64,000 nucleotides of DNA. It comes from JAWKXU01 sp020446465 (GTDB taxonomy: Bacteria; Pseudomonadota; Alphaproteobacteria; Sphingomonadales; Sphingomonadaceae). This document shows positions 33,489-42,791 of this stretch, in pieces. Made by a program: the position numbers and the translations under genes. The stretch is from assembly GCA_041396845.1 (NCBI GenBank), contig JAWKXU010000001.1, forward strand, positions 682,001 to 746,000. Reading direction: 5' to 3'. Within the stretch, counting starts at the first letter, position 1. Every line of letters starts with the position of its first letter. Under the pieces are notes generated by a model. It searched no databases. It was not told the DNA's origin and saw nothing but the letters and a program-made list of their open reading frames with translations.

Positions 33489-33658
33489 CCCATATTTTGA
33501 ACAGGCTGCCCTTGTGCAGTGGGGCGCGGTTTGCCGCAGGGCAGGCTCTGGCTGACGATTGGGCTGCCTGCTGCGCTGACTTGTGGTAAGGACACCGCCG
33601 CTTTCATGAATCCCGCGTGCGCAAGTTCGCGAATATGTTACAGGATGGACAGTAAATA

Positions 33659-34354
33659 GTGCGAAAACTCGGCCTGATTGGCGGGATGAGCTGGGTATCG
33701 ACCCGCACCTATTACGAACATATCAATCGCACGGTGCAGGCGCGCGCGGGGGCATTGTCCAGCGCGCCATTACTGATTGAAAGCCTCGATTTCGCGCAAC
33801 TTGCGGGCCTTTCCTCAGCGCAGGACTGGGATCGTGCCGCTGGCATCCTGTCAGAATCCGCGCAAAGGCTGGAGCAGGCTGGTGCTGGCGCGCTGGTGAT
33901 CGGGGCCAATTCAATGCACAAGGTCTATGACCGGGTGGCTGCAGCGGTATCTGTTCCCATTCTCCATATCGCTGACTGTGTCGGCGCCCGGATGAAGGCG
34001 GACGGCGTAAAAACGGCTGCGCTCATCGGCACAAGAAACGTGATGACGGAAAGCTTCTATCGTGAACGCCTGGTTGCGCATGGTGTCGATCTGCTTCCCC
34101 CCGACATGGGTAATGTCGAGGCGCTGGACCGGATCATCTATGAAGAACTGATGCGGGGGAAAGTCACGCGCAGCGCCCAACGCACGCTGAAGACGATCAT
34201 CACTGTAAAGGAACAGGAACGCGCGCAGGCCATTGTCCTTGCCTGCACGGAACTGGAAATGGTGGTCGATGTGGATGCGAATGTGCTGCCGATTTACGAT
34301 TGCACCCAGATTCACGCGCGTTCTGCGGCAGAATGGATACTGGGCGAAGACTGA
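33659..34354 (+). CDS. Aspartate/glutamate racemase family protein, single-cysteine type
   Basis: 231-aa cofactor-independent racemase-fold protein. The N-terminal G-L-I-G-G-M-S-W and C-terminal L-A-C-T-E-L-E motifs place it in the Asp/Glu racemase family. Two catalytic cysteines are usual. The second is present (Cys196), but the position of the first is occupied by Ala83 within G-A-N-S-M-H-K-V. Some family members with Thr at this position (YgeA-type) still act on one enantiomer. The start is a GTG at 33659 with a weak upstream site. The real activity, possibly non-racemase, is unresolved. Confidence 0.82.
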   Translation: MRKLGLIGGMSWVSTRTYYEHINRTVQARAGALSSAPLLIESLDFAQLAGLSSAQDWDRAAGILSESAQRLEQAGAGALVIGANSMHKVYDRVAAAVSVPILHIADCVGARMKADGVKTAALIGTRNVMTESFYRERLVAHGVDLLPPDMGNVEALDRIIYEELMRGKVTRSAQRTLKTIITVKEQERAQAIVLACTELEMVVDVDANVLPIYDCTQIHARSAAEWILGED

Positions 34355-34440
34355 ATCTGTAAAAATTCGGCAGGTTACGGGCGTTCGCGTTAACCATCCC
34401 CATTGCCAAGTGTTTCCAGCCGTCCTAGCACTCCGGTCCC

Positions 34441-35601
34441 ATGAACCGCGCGCCTTATGCTGTCGACCCTGACCATTCCCGTGGTCGTGAATTTGCCGAA
34501 CAGCGCGCTGGCGCGCGCGGTCCGCGCACATGTTTCCAGCGGGATCGTGACCGGATCATCCATTCGATTGCGTTTCGCAGGCTGCGGCATAAAACGCAGG
34601 TCTTCATTGCGCCCGATGGCGACCATTACCGCGTTCGCCTGACACATTGCCTTGAAGTCGCGCAGATTGGCCGGGTTGTGGCGCGCGCGCTGGCGCTCGA
34701 TGAAGATCTGACAGAGGCATTGTGCCTGGCCCATGACATTGGCCATCCGCCTTTTGGCCATGCGGGCGAACAGGCGCTGGATGAGGCCATGTACCAGCGT
34801 GGCGGTTTCGATCACAATGCACAGGCGCTGCGTACGCTGATGCGGCTGGAAAGCCCTTATTGCGATCATGACGGGCTGAACCTGACGTGGGAACTTCTGG
34901 AAGGGCTGGCCAAACACAACGGGCCGGTTGTGACGCCCACCTGGGCTTTGGCGGAGCTTGATGCAGGTTTCCCGATGGACCTTGGCCGCTGGCCTTCGCT
35001 TGAGGCGCAAGTTTCTGCGATTTCCGACGATATCGCTTACGATAACCACGATATAGACGATGGCCTGAGGGCGGGTTTTCTTGACCTCGATGACTTGCTG
35101 ACGCTGGATTTTGTCGCTGACCAGTGGCGAGCGGTAGAAAAGCGCTTTCCGCGCGCGCCGCAAGATCGCCAATTGCGTGAACTGATCCGCGGGCAGATCG
35201 GTTTGATGGTCAACGATCTGGTTTCGCACAGCCAGGAAAACCTGCGTGATGTAAGCTCGATCGAGGACGTGCGCGGGGCGGGCAGGGCACTTGCCACCTT
35301 TTCCCCCGCGATGGCGGCCGAAGAGCGCAAGCTGAAGGCTTTCATGTATGAGCGGCTATATTATCACCCCGACCAGGTCGCCGCGGCGGAGGCTGCGCGC
35401 GATGTGATTGCCAAGGTCTTCGCAGCTTTCTTGCAGGAACCTGGGCTGATGGCCAACGGCTGGGGCGAAGCCGTGCCTGAACAGGAGCCGGACCGGACCC
35501 GTTATATCGCGGACTTTGTTGCAGGCATGACGGATCGCTTTGCGATTGATTGCCATGCGCGCATATTTGGCAAAACGCCCGCCGGACTGTCCAATGTCTG
35601 A
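34441..35601 (+). CDS. dGTPase-like deoxynucleoside triphosphohydrolase
   Basis: 386-aa HD-domain protein. The metal-binding signature is visible as R-x-L-x-H-C-L-E-V-A-Q-I ... A-L-C-L-A-H-D-I-G-H-P-P-F-G-H-A-G-E, and the N-terminal R-D-R-D-R-I-I-H-S-x-A-F-R-R-L is typical of the dGTPase type-2 subfamily. It hydrolyses dNTPs to nucleosides and triphosphate. The stop overlaps the following gene by eight bases. Confidence 0.93.
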   Translation: MNRAPYAVDPDHSRGREFAEQRAGARGPRTCFQRDRDRIIHSIAFRRLRHKTQVFIAPDGDHYRVRLTHCLEVAQIGRVVARALALDEDLTEALCLAHDIGHPPFGHAGEQALDEAMYQRGGFDHNAQALRTLMRLESPYCDHDGLNLTWELLEGLAKHNGPVVTPTWALAELDAGFPMDLGRWPSLEAQVSAISDDIAYDNHDIDDGLRAGFLDLDDLLTLDFVADQWRAVEKRFPRAPQDRQLRELIRGQIGLMVNDLVSHSQENLRDVSSIEDVRGAGRALATFSPAMAAEERKLKAFMYERLYYHPDQVAAAEAARDVIAKVFAAFLQEPGLMANGWGEAVPEQEPDRTRYIADFVAGMTDRFAIDCHARIFGKTPAGLSNV

Positions 35602-36379
35602 GCCGCGCCTTGCCGTTCAGCGAAGGCAGGATCGGCGCGCCGTGCCGGGAATTGAGCGTGTGCCGGCTATCCGCAGAGTCATGCTGACGGGCGCGACGGG
35701 GCTGGTTGGTCGTGCGCTGATGGAATGCTGCGTCGGCCTTGGTGACGTGCGGCTGACAGCAGTGGCCCGGCGGCGGGTCGAATTGCCCAGGGGCGCACGG
35801 ATGGAGTTTTTCGTTGCAGAGCCTGCTCACTGGGGGGAAACAATCGCAGCGTTGCGGCCCCATGTCGTCGTCTGCGCGCTGGGGACCACCTGGCAAAAGG
35901 CGGGCAAGGACGAAGAAGCCTTCCGCGCTGTTGATGAACGGCTGGTGCTGGATGTGGCTCGCGCAGCGAAGGAGGCCGGCGCGCGCCAGTTCATCGCCTT
36001 GTCATCCGTTGGCGCAAGCATGGGCAGCAAGAGCGTGTATCTGCGCGTGAAGGGTGAAGTTGAGCAGAAACTCATGAAGCTCCATTTCGACCGGCTCGAT
36101 ATTTTGCGGCCGGGATTGTTACGGGGTAATCGTCAGGATGATCCGCGCATGGGCGAACAACTGGCGCGGGTCATAGCCCCCGTGACCGATTGTTTCCTGC
36201 ATGGTGGAATGCGGCGCTATCGCTCGATTCCGGCCTCCCGCGTGGCTGAAGCTATTCTGGGCCTGACGACAGAGCGCGCGAATGGCCGGTTCGTGCACGA
36301 ATACGATGCCATGCAGCGCGCCATTCGCCGGTTTGCCGACTGGCATGAGGCAACGTCCCTTAGTCGGGGCGAACGGTGA
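35594..36379 (+). CDS. NAD(P)-binding Rossmann protein (SDR-like, oxidoreductase/epimerase type)
   Basis: 261-aa atypical short-chain dehydrogenase with the N-terminal nucleotide loop T-G-A-T-G-L-V-G at about residues 32-39, and the middle segment F-I-A-L-S-S-V-G-A. The catalytic Y-x-x-x-K appears as Y-L-R-V-K. It resembles the HTATIP2/NmrA-like group. The start ATG at 35594 overlaps the dGTPase stop, and the stop overlaps the GTG of the DUF938 gene, giving a three-gene unit. The substrate is unknown. Confidence 0.8.
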   Translation: MSEPRLAVQRRQDRRAVPGIERVPAIRRVMLTGATGLVGRALMECCVGLGDVRLTAVARRRVELPRGARMEFFVAEPAHWGETIAALRPHVVVCALGTTWQKAGKDEEAFRAVDERLVLDVARAAKEAGARQFIALSSVGASMGSKSVYLRVKGEVEQKLMKLHFDRLDILRPGLLRGNRQDDPRMGEQLARVIAPVTDCFLHGGMRRYRSIPASRVAEAILGLTTERANGRFVHEYDAMQRAIRRFADWHEATSLSRGER

Positions 36380-36981
36380 AACAGCGGGCGCCTGCTGCTT
36401 CGCGCAATCGGGAACCGCTCTGTGCGGTTCTGGTCGATGAATTGCCCGATGCGGGCACGGTGCTGGAAATCGCAAGCGGGTCAGGGGAGCACGCGCTGTG
36501 GTTTTCTGCCGCGTTTCCTTATCTGCGATGGCAACCGACCGACCTGTCGGCAGAGGCGCGAGAATCCATTGCGGCCTGGCGCGAGGCCGACGGCACGCCC
36601 AATCTGGCCGGGCCGGAACCGCTCGATGCCAGTGCGCCGGGATGGGGCGGTGCCTTTGCCGGGCAGGATATCCGGGCAATCGTGTGCATCAACATGGTTC
36701 ACATCAGCCCGTGGGAAGCGAGCGAGGGCCTGTTCGCCGGGGCAGGGCGGCTATTGCCACAAGGCGCGCCCCTGATTCTGTATGGCCCCTATATCGAACC
36801 GGACGTGGCAACGGCCCCGTCCAATCTTGCGTTTGATGAAAGCCTTAAACAGCGCGACCCGCGCTGGGGCTTGCGTGATCTCGCCACAGTCGATGCTCTG
36901 GCGCTGGCAAACGGCATGGTGCGCACCCGGCGCGTGGCCATGCCAGCGAACAATTTGACGCTCGTATATCGCAAGCAGTGA
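36376..36981 (+). CDS. DUF938 SAM-dependent methyltransferase-like protein
   Basis: 201-aa class I methyltransferase-fold protein. The SAM-binding motif is V-L-E-I-A-S-G-S-G-E-H-A, preceded by the DUF938 signature A-x-x-R-N-R-E-P-L. The C-terminal part has R-D-P-R-W-G-L-R-D, typical of the family. GTG start, overlapping the previous stop. The substrate is unknown. Confidence 0.85.
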   Translation: MKQRAPAASRNREPLCAVLVDELPDAGTVLEIASGSGEHALWFSAAFPYLRWQPTDLSAEARESIAAWREADGTPNLAGPEPLDASAPGWGGAFAGQDIRAIVCINMVHISPWEASEGLFAGAGRLLPQGAPLILYGPYIEPDVATAPSNLAFDESLKQRDPRWGLRDLATVDALALANGMVRTRRVAMPANNLTLVYRKQ

Positions 36982-37004
36982 ATGATGCGCCTGCGAGCGG
37001 GTAA

Positions 37005-37133
37005 TTACATCGCGTCGTCGCCAGCCTGCCCAACGGATTCGATATCCTGCCCCAGTCCTTTGACCGTGTTGCAGGCCGTGGCGGTCAAAGCGAAACTGCC
37101 GAGCAGTGTTGCGAGCAATATCTTGCGGATCAC
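37005..37133 (-). CDS. Entericidin A/B family lipoprotein
   Basis: 42-aa small lipoprotein. A hydrophobic signal sequence ends in a lipobox-like T-A-T-A-C (Cys at about residue 20), followed by N-T-V-K-G-L-G-Q-D-I, the entericidin core. The start is a GTG nine bases after an AAAGGA site; the longer upstream frame is not supported. Entericidins are stress-induced envelope peptides of unclear function. Confidence 0.85.
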   Translation of the reverse strand: MIRKILLATLLGSFALTATACNTVKGLGQDIESVGQAGDDAM

Positions 37134-37273
37134 GGCGAAAAATCCTTTCTTGTGGCCCTGCGGCCGGTGCCAAACTTGGTCATGGTTGCGACACGACGTA
37201 TCGCACCAATAGTTGTGTCCGGGTGCCAGCGCAATTCTGACAGATAGCTGAACGATGCGCTCAACAGGTATTT

Positions 37274-37507
37274 TCAGCCGCCCATCCAGTCTTTCCATGC
37301 AAGATAGGCGAGGGAAGCCGCCACGAACAGGCAGATAATGGACAGCGTGCGCCACGGCATGAAGCCCACCCGGTCAAGGTTGGTCCGCCGGGAACGCCGC
37401 GTGTCTGCAAGACCAGCCGCAACCGAGACGGCAAGGCAGGCCAGCGCCAGCCCTGCCAGCAGGGTGACATCAGGATAGAGTTCCACAAATATGATGGCCG
37501 CTTGCAT
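37274..37507 (-). CDS. Small two-helix membrane protein
   Basis: 77-aa hypothetical inner-membrane protein with two predicted transmembrane helices (about residues 14-34 and 54-71) separated by a basic loop (T-R-R-S-R-R-T-N). I recognise no named family. The composition and helices look like a real gene rather than a shadow. It lies between the entericidin gene and a transporter on the opposite strand. Confidence 0.6.
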   Translation of the reverse strand: MQAAIIFVELYPDVTLLAGLALACLAVSVAAGLADTRRSRRTNLDRVGFMPWRTLSIICLFVAASLAYLAWKDWMGG

Positions 37508-37620
37508 CGTGAGCGCAGGTAGTCGTTTGCCGGCCCGTTCGCAATCGCTCCTCCTGTCCGATAATGTCCGGGCGGCACAGTTCTTCTTGATCGTAGTCTG
37601 GCTTCCCCTAAAGCGGGTGG

Positions 37621-38535
37621 ATGGCCTCTCCGCCGCAGCACCGCCCCATGTTTGCCCTCATTCTCCGCTTGGGGTCAGCGTTTGCGATTTCGGCGATGCT
37701 GGCGCTTGTCAAACTTGCACAGCAGACCGGGATTCCGCTTGTTGAAATCATGTTCTGGCGGCTGGTTCCCGGTGCTCCGCTGATCTTGCTCTGGCTGGCC
37801 ATGCGCGGAGAACTGCACCGCCTGAAGACCGAGAGAATCTTCGCGCATCTAAGGCGGGCCGCAGCTGGCCTTACCGGGATGGCCTGTGTGTTTGGCGGTG
37901 CTATCCTGCTCCCACTGGCCGAAGCCACGACATTGAACTTCACAGTCGCGTTCTGGGCAGTGATTTTATCGTCGCTGTTTTTGAAGGAACGTGTCGGCTG
38001 GTGGCGCTGGAGTGCGGTTCTGCTGGGTTTTCTAGGTGTGATAGTGGTCAGCCAGCCCGGTCAATCGCCAATTCCCATCTTCGGCGCTGCTGTTGCTCTT
38101 ACCGCAGCTTTCATGGTTGCGCTGACATCTATTCAGATCCGCGATCTTGGCCGGACGGAAGATCCGCTGGCGATTGTCCTCTATTTTTCGGCATTTTCCT
38201 CGCCACTGCTGATGCTTTCACTACCATTTGTGATGGAACATCACACGGGCTATCAATGGGCTATTCTGGCAGGTATTGGCGGGCTTGGCCTGGTCGGTCT
38301 GATACTGGTCACGACGTCGCTGCGGTTCGGCCGGGTCAGCAGTGTGGTCGTGATGGATTATTCATCGCTCTTGTGGGCGACCTTGTTTGGCTGGTGGATT
38401 TTTGACAACCTGCCACCGGCGGCAACATGGTTTGGTGCGCCATTGATTGTTGCGGCAGGGCTGATCATCACATGGCGTGAGCATGTGCATCATCGCAATG
38501 TGGCGCTGGGCGCACAGGGCATTAGCCAGGCGTAG
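37621..38535 (+). CDS. EamA/DMT-family transporter
   Basis: 304-aa membrane protein with ten predicted transmembrane helices arranged as two EamA repeats. Landmarks are F-W-R-L-V-P-G-A-P in the first repeat and A-E-A-T-T-L-N-F-T-V-A-F-W with L-G-F-L-G-V-I-V-V-S-Q-P. Members of the drug/metabolite transporter superfamily export small metabolites; the substrate is unknown. The ATG lies near a 37508-37620 spacer that holds no gene. Confidence 0.85.
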   Translation: MASPPQHRPMFALILRLGSAFAISAMLALVKLAQQTGIPLVEIMFWRLVPGAPLILLWLAMRGELHRLKTERIFAHLRRAAAGLTGMACVFGGAILLPLAEATTLNFTVAFWAVILSSLFLKERVGWWRWSAVLLGFLGVIVVSQPGQSPIPIFGAAVALTAAFMVALTSIQIRDLGRTEDPLAIVLYFSAFSSPLLMLSLPFVMEHHTGYQWAILAGIGGLGLVGLILVTTSLRFGRVSSVVVMDYSSLLWATLFGWWIFDNLPPAATWFGAPLIVAAGLIITWREHVHHRNVALGAQGISQA

Positions 38536-38557
38536 GTATCCGCGGTTCGTGCTGACC

Positions 38558-40087
38558 TTACAGGCAGGCTTCGAGATAGGCCTGATCGAACCCGAACTGG
38601 CGCGCTTTTTCAAGCGTGTAGGGGCGCAGGCCCGATGAGCGGAACTCACCGATGATCTTGCCGTCTTCGCTCTCATCCAGATATTCGAAGTTGAACAGCT
38701 CCTGCGTCACGATCACGTCGCCTTCCATGCCGATCACTTCGGTGATGTTGGTGGTGCGGCGCGAACCGTCGCGAAGGCGCTTGACCTGCACGATGAGGTC
38801 CACCGATTCCGCGATCTGGCGCGAAATGGCTTCCTTCGGAATCTTGATGTCGCCCATCAGGATCATATTTTCCATACGGCCGAGGCACTCACGCGGGCTG
38901 TTGGCGTGAAGCGTACACATGGAGCCATCATGGCCGGTGTTCATGGCCGCGAGAAGGTCGAAACATTCCGCGCCACGAATTTCGCCCAGGATAATGCGGT
39001 CAGGACGCATACGCAGGGCGTTCTTCACAAGGTCGCCAATCGTGATCGCGCCTTGCCCTTCAAGGTTTGGCGGGCGTGTTTCCAGCGGCAACCAGTGCGG
39101 CTGCTGCAAGCGAAGTTCGGCAGCGTCTTCGATTGTCAGCACGCGTTCGCCCGGATCGATCATCTTTGACAAGGCGTTGAGCATTGTCGTCTTGCCCGAA
39201 CCCGTGCCGCCTGAAATCACGACGTTCATCCGGCAGGCGCCTGCGATTTTCAGCGCAGTTGCCATCTTGACGCTCATCGAGCCGAAGCCTTGCAGCATGT
39301 CGATGGTGATCGGCTTTTCGGAGAACTTACGAATGGAGATCGCTGTCCCGCGCAAGCTCAATGGCGGGATGATGACGTTAACGCGGCTGCCATCCTTCAG
39401 GCGGGCGTCGGCCAGCGGCGTGGTCTGGTCAACGCGGCGACCAACCTGGTTCACAATGCGTTGGGCAATCTGGAACAAGTGCGATTCGTCGCGGAACTTT
39501 GTCGTCGCGAGCGTCAGCTTGCCCTTCTTTTCGATGTAGGTCTGTTCCGGCCCGTTGACCATGATATCGGTTACGTCCGGGTCATTCAGCAATTCTTCGA
39601 GCGGACCGAAGCCAAGCAGTTCATCGACCAGTACCTTTTCCAGCGCAAACTGTTCACGCCGGTTCAGCGTGATTTTCAGTTCGGCCAGAACTTCCATGAT
39701 GATCGGGCGGAACTCCTCGGAGAGTTCTTCCTTGGAAAGCGTGGCTGCTGCTTCCGGGTCAACGCGTTCCAGCAGGCGCGGCAGCACCTGTTCCTTGATC
39801 TTGTGGACGCTGGCTTCAAAACCTTCCGCCTTTGCGCTGTTTTCGACCACGCCGTTGGCGCGATCGGCCAGCCGCGACATGGCATCGCCCTTGACGGGCA
39901 TCGCGCTGTCGCCTGGTGCACCGGCGGATGGATCGGGCATGGGCGGGACATTGCCGCCTGGCTGCCCCGGCTTGGGCGCAGAAGACGTATCGACCGGGCC
40001 GCCCTTCATCGGGCGCGCTACGCCAAATGTCGGGCGCGCGCCTGGAGCCATGCCGCCAATGCCATTTTTACGTCCAAATGCAGTCAT
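38558..40087 (-). CDS. cpaF: Pilus assembly ATPase CpaF (TadA family)
   Basis: 509-aa secretion ATPase for tight-adherence (Flp) pili. About 110 disordered Pro/Gly-rich residues come first, then the CpaF N-terminal domain (K-E-E-L-S-E-E-F-R-P-I-I), the Walker A G-G-T-G-S-G-K-T-T, the Asp box R-V-L-T-I-E-D-A-A-E-L, Walker B D-R-I-I-L-G-E-I-R and the His box T-G-H-D-G-S-M-C-T-L-H-A-N. It is usually in a cpaABCDEF operon, but no other cpa gene is in this window; it may be the left edge of such a cluster or an orphan. Confidence 0.92.
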   Translation of the reverse strand: MTAFGRKNGIGGMAPGARPTFGVARPMKGGPVDTSSAPKPGQPGGNVPPMPDPSAGAPGDSAMPVKGDAMSRLADRANGVVENSAKAEGFEASVHKIKEQVLPRLLERVDPEAAATLSKEELSEEFRPIIMEVLAELKITLNRREQFALEKVLVDELLGFGPLEELLNDPDVTDIMVNGPEQTYIEKKGKLTLATTKFRDESHLFQIAQRIVNQVGRRVDQTTPLADARLKDGSRVNVIIPPLSLRGTAISIRKFSEKPITIDMLQGFGSMSVKMATALKIAGACRMNVVISGGTGSGKTTMLNALSKMIDPGERVLTIEDAAELRLQQPHWLPLETRPPNLEGQGAITIGDLVKNALRMRPDRIILGEIRGAECFDLLAAMNTGHDGSMCTLHANSPRECLGRMENMILMGDIKIPKEAISRQIAESVDLIVQVKRLRDGSRRTTNITEVIGMEGDVIVTQELFNFEYLDESEDGKIIGEFRSSGLRPYTLEKARQFGFDQAYLEACL

Positions 40088-40326
40088 GTGGCCTTTCCCC
40101 AGGGTAAATCAGCGCTGCGACACCACCTGACAATGCCGTCAGGTATGCCTACAGAGTGGTCTCTGGAAATGGTGAATAAGACGGAAACCTTGATTTTGTT
40201 TTAACTCTGCGGTGAACCGGCAGGCACTGTTTTCCGTCCAGACTGTGTGAAACTCATTGTAAACGCAGGTCGTTGCTTGCGCCCGATTAAGCGCAAAGTT
40301 ACGAGAAGCTGGGTGGAACAGGCACA

Positions 40327-42207
40327 ATGATCTTTCTCGACACTTTTTGGGATTTCTGGCGACTGCTCGATTTGCGGCAGCGTTTGGTATCGTGCGGTCT
40401 GGTCATTCTGTTGGCAGTTTCAGGTGCGCTGGAAATTGTCGGAATGTTCTTTCTGTTCGGCTACTTGTCCGTTCTTGGTGGGGGGAACAGCCAAGGAGGG
40501 ATGCGCTGGATCGCCGATCTTTATGCGGTGGTCGGCCAGGGGTACGAAGGGGCCATATTCGCGCTGATTACAGGTTTGCTGCTCGTGGCGGTTTTCGTGG
40601 TCAAGAACCTTCTTTGGCTGCTGTCGTCCTTCGGGTTGCTGCGGTTTTCGATGAAGCGATACGAATATGTCGCGGCGGCGCTTTTTGATGGTTATCAGGA
40701 AATGCCGCTCGACCTGATGCGCGGTCGGGGGACTGCAAACCCTACGCAGATACTGAATTCCGTTCTTCAGGTTTTTACCAACGCATTTTCGCCGCTGCTT
40801 CAGGCGGCAGCCGATATTGCGATAATCGTTGCGATGCTGGTTGCGCTGATGCTGGCGGTCGATCCGGTGCTGGTCATAGGTTCCGGGCTTGTGCTGGGCG
40901 TTGCCGCTGTGCTGTTTCTTGGGTCAACGCGAAGGCTTTCAGGGACTTTGGGCGAACGCTTGCGCCGTGCACAACTGGCTTTGCATTCTGTCACGGCGGA
41001 GGCAATGCGCGGATTGCTCGATGTCAGGTTGGCGGGCCGGCAGGATGTAATGCACGAACGCTTTAGCGCCGTTGCGGGCAGTTTTGCCGTCGCAAGCCGG
41101 CGTATTCATGCACTGGGCATGATCCCCCGCGCCATGAATGAGATGGTCCTGGCAGCAGGCATTGCCATCGCCGCAACATGGTTTGCAACGCGAGAAGGCG
41201 GCTTGGGCGCAGCATTGCCTACATTGGCTATACTTGGCTTTGCTGGCCTTCGGGTTACTGCTGCCGTATCCCGTTTTACAGAGGCGCTGCAGAAGATTCG
41301 CCAGACTAGTGATGCGCGCATTCGCATGATGGAAGCTCTCGAAACTGCCGCACCGCAAATCATCGCGGATTACGATCCTGCTATCAGTCGTCGCGAAACA
41401 TATCGGCTGGAGGATTCTCCGCTTCCCGCGAGTGCTTCGCCATCATTGAAGAATGCCCTGCGTATCGAGCAAGTTAGCTTCTCGTATCCTGGTGCGGCAA
41501 CGCTTGCAGTGGACAATGTTTCTCTCACGATTCCTGCGGGCAAGTTTGTTGCGTTTTGCGGACCGTCCGGTGGTGGTAAGTCTACTCTTGCGCTGCTTGT
41601 AATGGGATTGCTGGCCCCCCAGAATGGGTGCGTCTTGTGTGACGATTGGGATATTTCCCGGCATTTAACAGCGTGGCACGGACAGATTGGTCACGTCGGA
41701 CAAGCGCCGTTTCTCGCCCCCCGCAGCGTACGCGAAAATGTCGCATTCGGACTGCGACCAGAGCAAATTGACGATGCTGCAGTTTGGCGGGCACTTGAAG
41801 CGGCGGCTGTGGCGGACGTCTTTCGCGCTCACCCCGATGGGTTGGAAGCCATTGTGGGGGAGGATGGGGCACTGCTGTCTGGCGGACAGAAGCAGCGCGT
41901 TGCAATAGCAAGGGCGCTGTACGGAGATCCGGTGGTGCTGGTATTCGACGAAGCGACCGCGGCGCTTGATACCGTAACAGAACGTGAAGTTTCTACAGCG
42001 ATTGCTCGGTTGCGCGGTGATCGCACGGTCATCGTTATTGCACATCGGCTTTCGACGATCAGGCAGGCAGATATGATCCATTACGTAACGGGCGGCTCGA
42101 TCGGCGCAAGCGGGACATACGATGGATTGACGCAATCCTACCTGCCTTTCCGCAATCTCACCGGCGAGTTAGCGGATGAAGAAACATTGCCTGCTGCCCA
42201 TCCTTGA
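40327..42207 (+). CDS. ABC transporter, PglK-like lipid-linked glycan exporter
   Basis: 626-aa half-transporter combining a six-helix membrane domain (residues about 20-330) and an ATPase domain. The ATPase has Walker A G-P-S-G-G-G-K-S-T, signature L-S-G-G-Q-K-Q-R and Walker B V-L-V-F-D-E-A-T-A-A-L-D. The closest family I recognise is the PglK/MsbA-type exporter of lipid-linked oligosaccharides, which suits its place at the edge of the glycan region. A degraded second copy of the ATPase end lies 4 kb downstream. Confidence 0.88.
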   Translation: MIFLDTFWDFWRLLDLRQRLVSCGLVILLAVSGALEIVGMFFLFGYLSVLGGGNSQGGMRWIADLYAVVGQGYEGAIFALITGLLLVAVFVVKNLLWLLSSFGLLRFSMKRYEYVAAALFDGYQEMPLDLMRGRGTANPTQILNSVLQVFTNAFSPLLQAAADIAIIVAMLVALMLAVDPVLVIGSGLVLGVAAVLFLGSTRRLSGTLGERLRRAQLALHSVTAEAMRGLLDVRLAGRQDVMHERFSAVAGSFAVASRRIHALGMIPRAMNEMVLAAGIAIAATWFATREGGLGAALPTLAILGFAGLRVTAAVSRFTEALQKIRQTSDARIRMMEALETAAPQIIADYDPAISRRETYRLEDSPLPASASPSLKNALRIEQVSFSYPGAATLAVDNVSLTIPAGKFVAFCGPSGGGKSTLALLVMGLLAPQNGCVLCDDWDISRHLTAWHGQIGHVGQAPFLAPRSVRENVAFGLRPEQIDDAAVWRALEAAAVADVFRAHPDGLEAIVGEDGALLSGGQKQRVAIARALYGDPVVLVFDEATAALDTVTEREVSTAIARLRGDRTVIVIAHRLSTIRQADMIHYVTGGSIGASGTYDGLTQSYLPFRNLTGELADEETLPAAHP

Positions 42208-42791
42208 AGCTCTGTTTGCGACCAATGGGCCGCTGCTCGTTATACATTTTCTGCGGCGTTGGCTGAGCCGTAATGGCGTTTCATGATTCTAAATCTGAAG
42301 TGGGCTGATGACTGGCATCCGTGTAGGCGCAGAAGCTTCGGTTCGTTGGGAGCGTTTAACCCGCTTAGTTGCGCTGTCCTCTATTATAACTGTGAAACGT
42401 GCAGTCACGTTACGCACCATCATGCCTTCAGCCAGCGCTAGCGCAAGAACCGACTCATGAATGGCTGATTTCTGCGGATGGTCGCTTAATTTGGGCCTGA
42501 AAACAGGGCCTAGATTTGTGATAACAGGGACTGATTGCCTGTAAACAGGCCTCGAAGACCTGTGATCAGGGTCTTTTTTCCTGACAGCTTCGGTCAAGCC
42601 ATTCATGGCATTCCCGGCGCCCTGTCCTTCCCATCTCGCGGCTGCTGTTCCGTCGGACATCCACACCACGGTTCCTTGCCTCAGGATGCAATGCGTTTGC
42701 TCGCCAGTGGTCGTGACAAAATGCTGGGTCGGCTTTCGTGGTGATGGGCCGGCCCGGGGCATTTGGATCGTCGGGCCCTGGGGAGTGAAAA
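42208..42791. other. Gene-poor 584-bp region with phased repeats
   Basis: No convincing gene. A 157-codon minus-strand frame (42289-42762) has a biased composition and no start support. The region holds the 21-bp repeat array, a poly-T stretch after the fourth repeat, and the leader of the next gene. Confidence 0.55.
42496..42581. repeat. Four phased 21-bp repeats with CCTG-N4-CAGG core
   Basis: Four imperfect direct repeats begin exactly 21 bases apart at 42498, 42519, 42540 and 42561, each starting TG-N3-A(or T)-CAGG. Three of them are also inverted repeats of the form CCTG-N4-CAGG (AAAA, TAAA and TGAT in the middle). A possible fifth, weak, copy starts at 42582. The exact two-helical-turn period suggests cooperative protein binding. 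Confidence 0.7.

Noticed and set aside
42496..42581. CRISPR array reading of the 21-bp repeats
   Set aside because: The unit is only 21 bases with no separate spacers and no cas genes; the palindromic core and exact phasing suit operator or iteron sites better.
42289..42762. 157-codon minus-strand frame in the repeat region
   Set aside because: No domain, covers the phased repeats and has no ribosome site.
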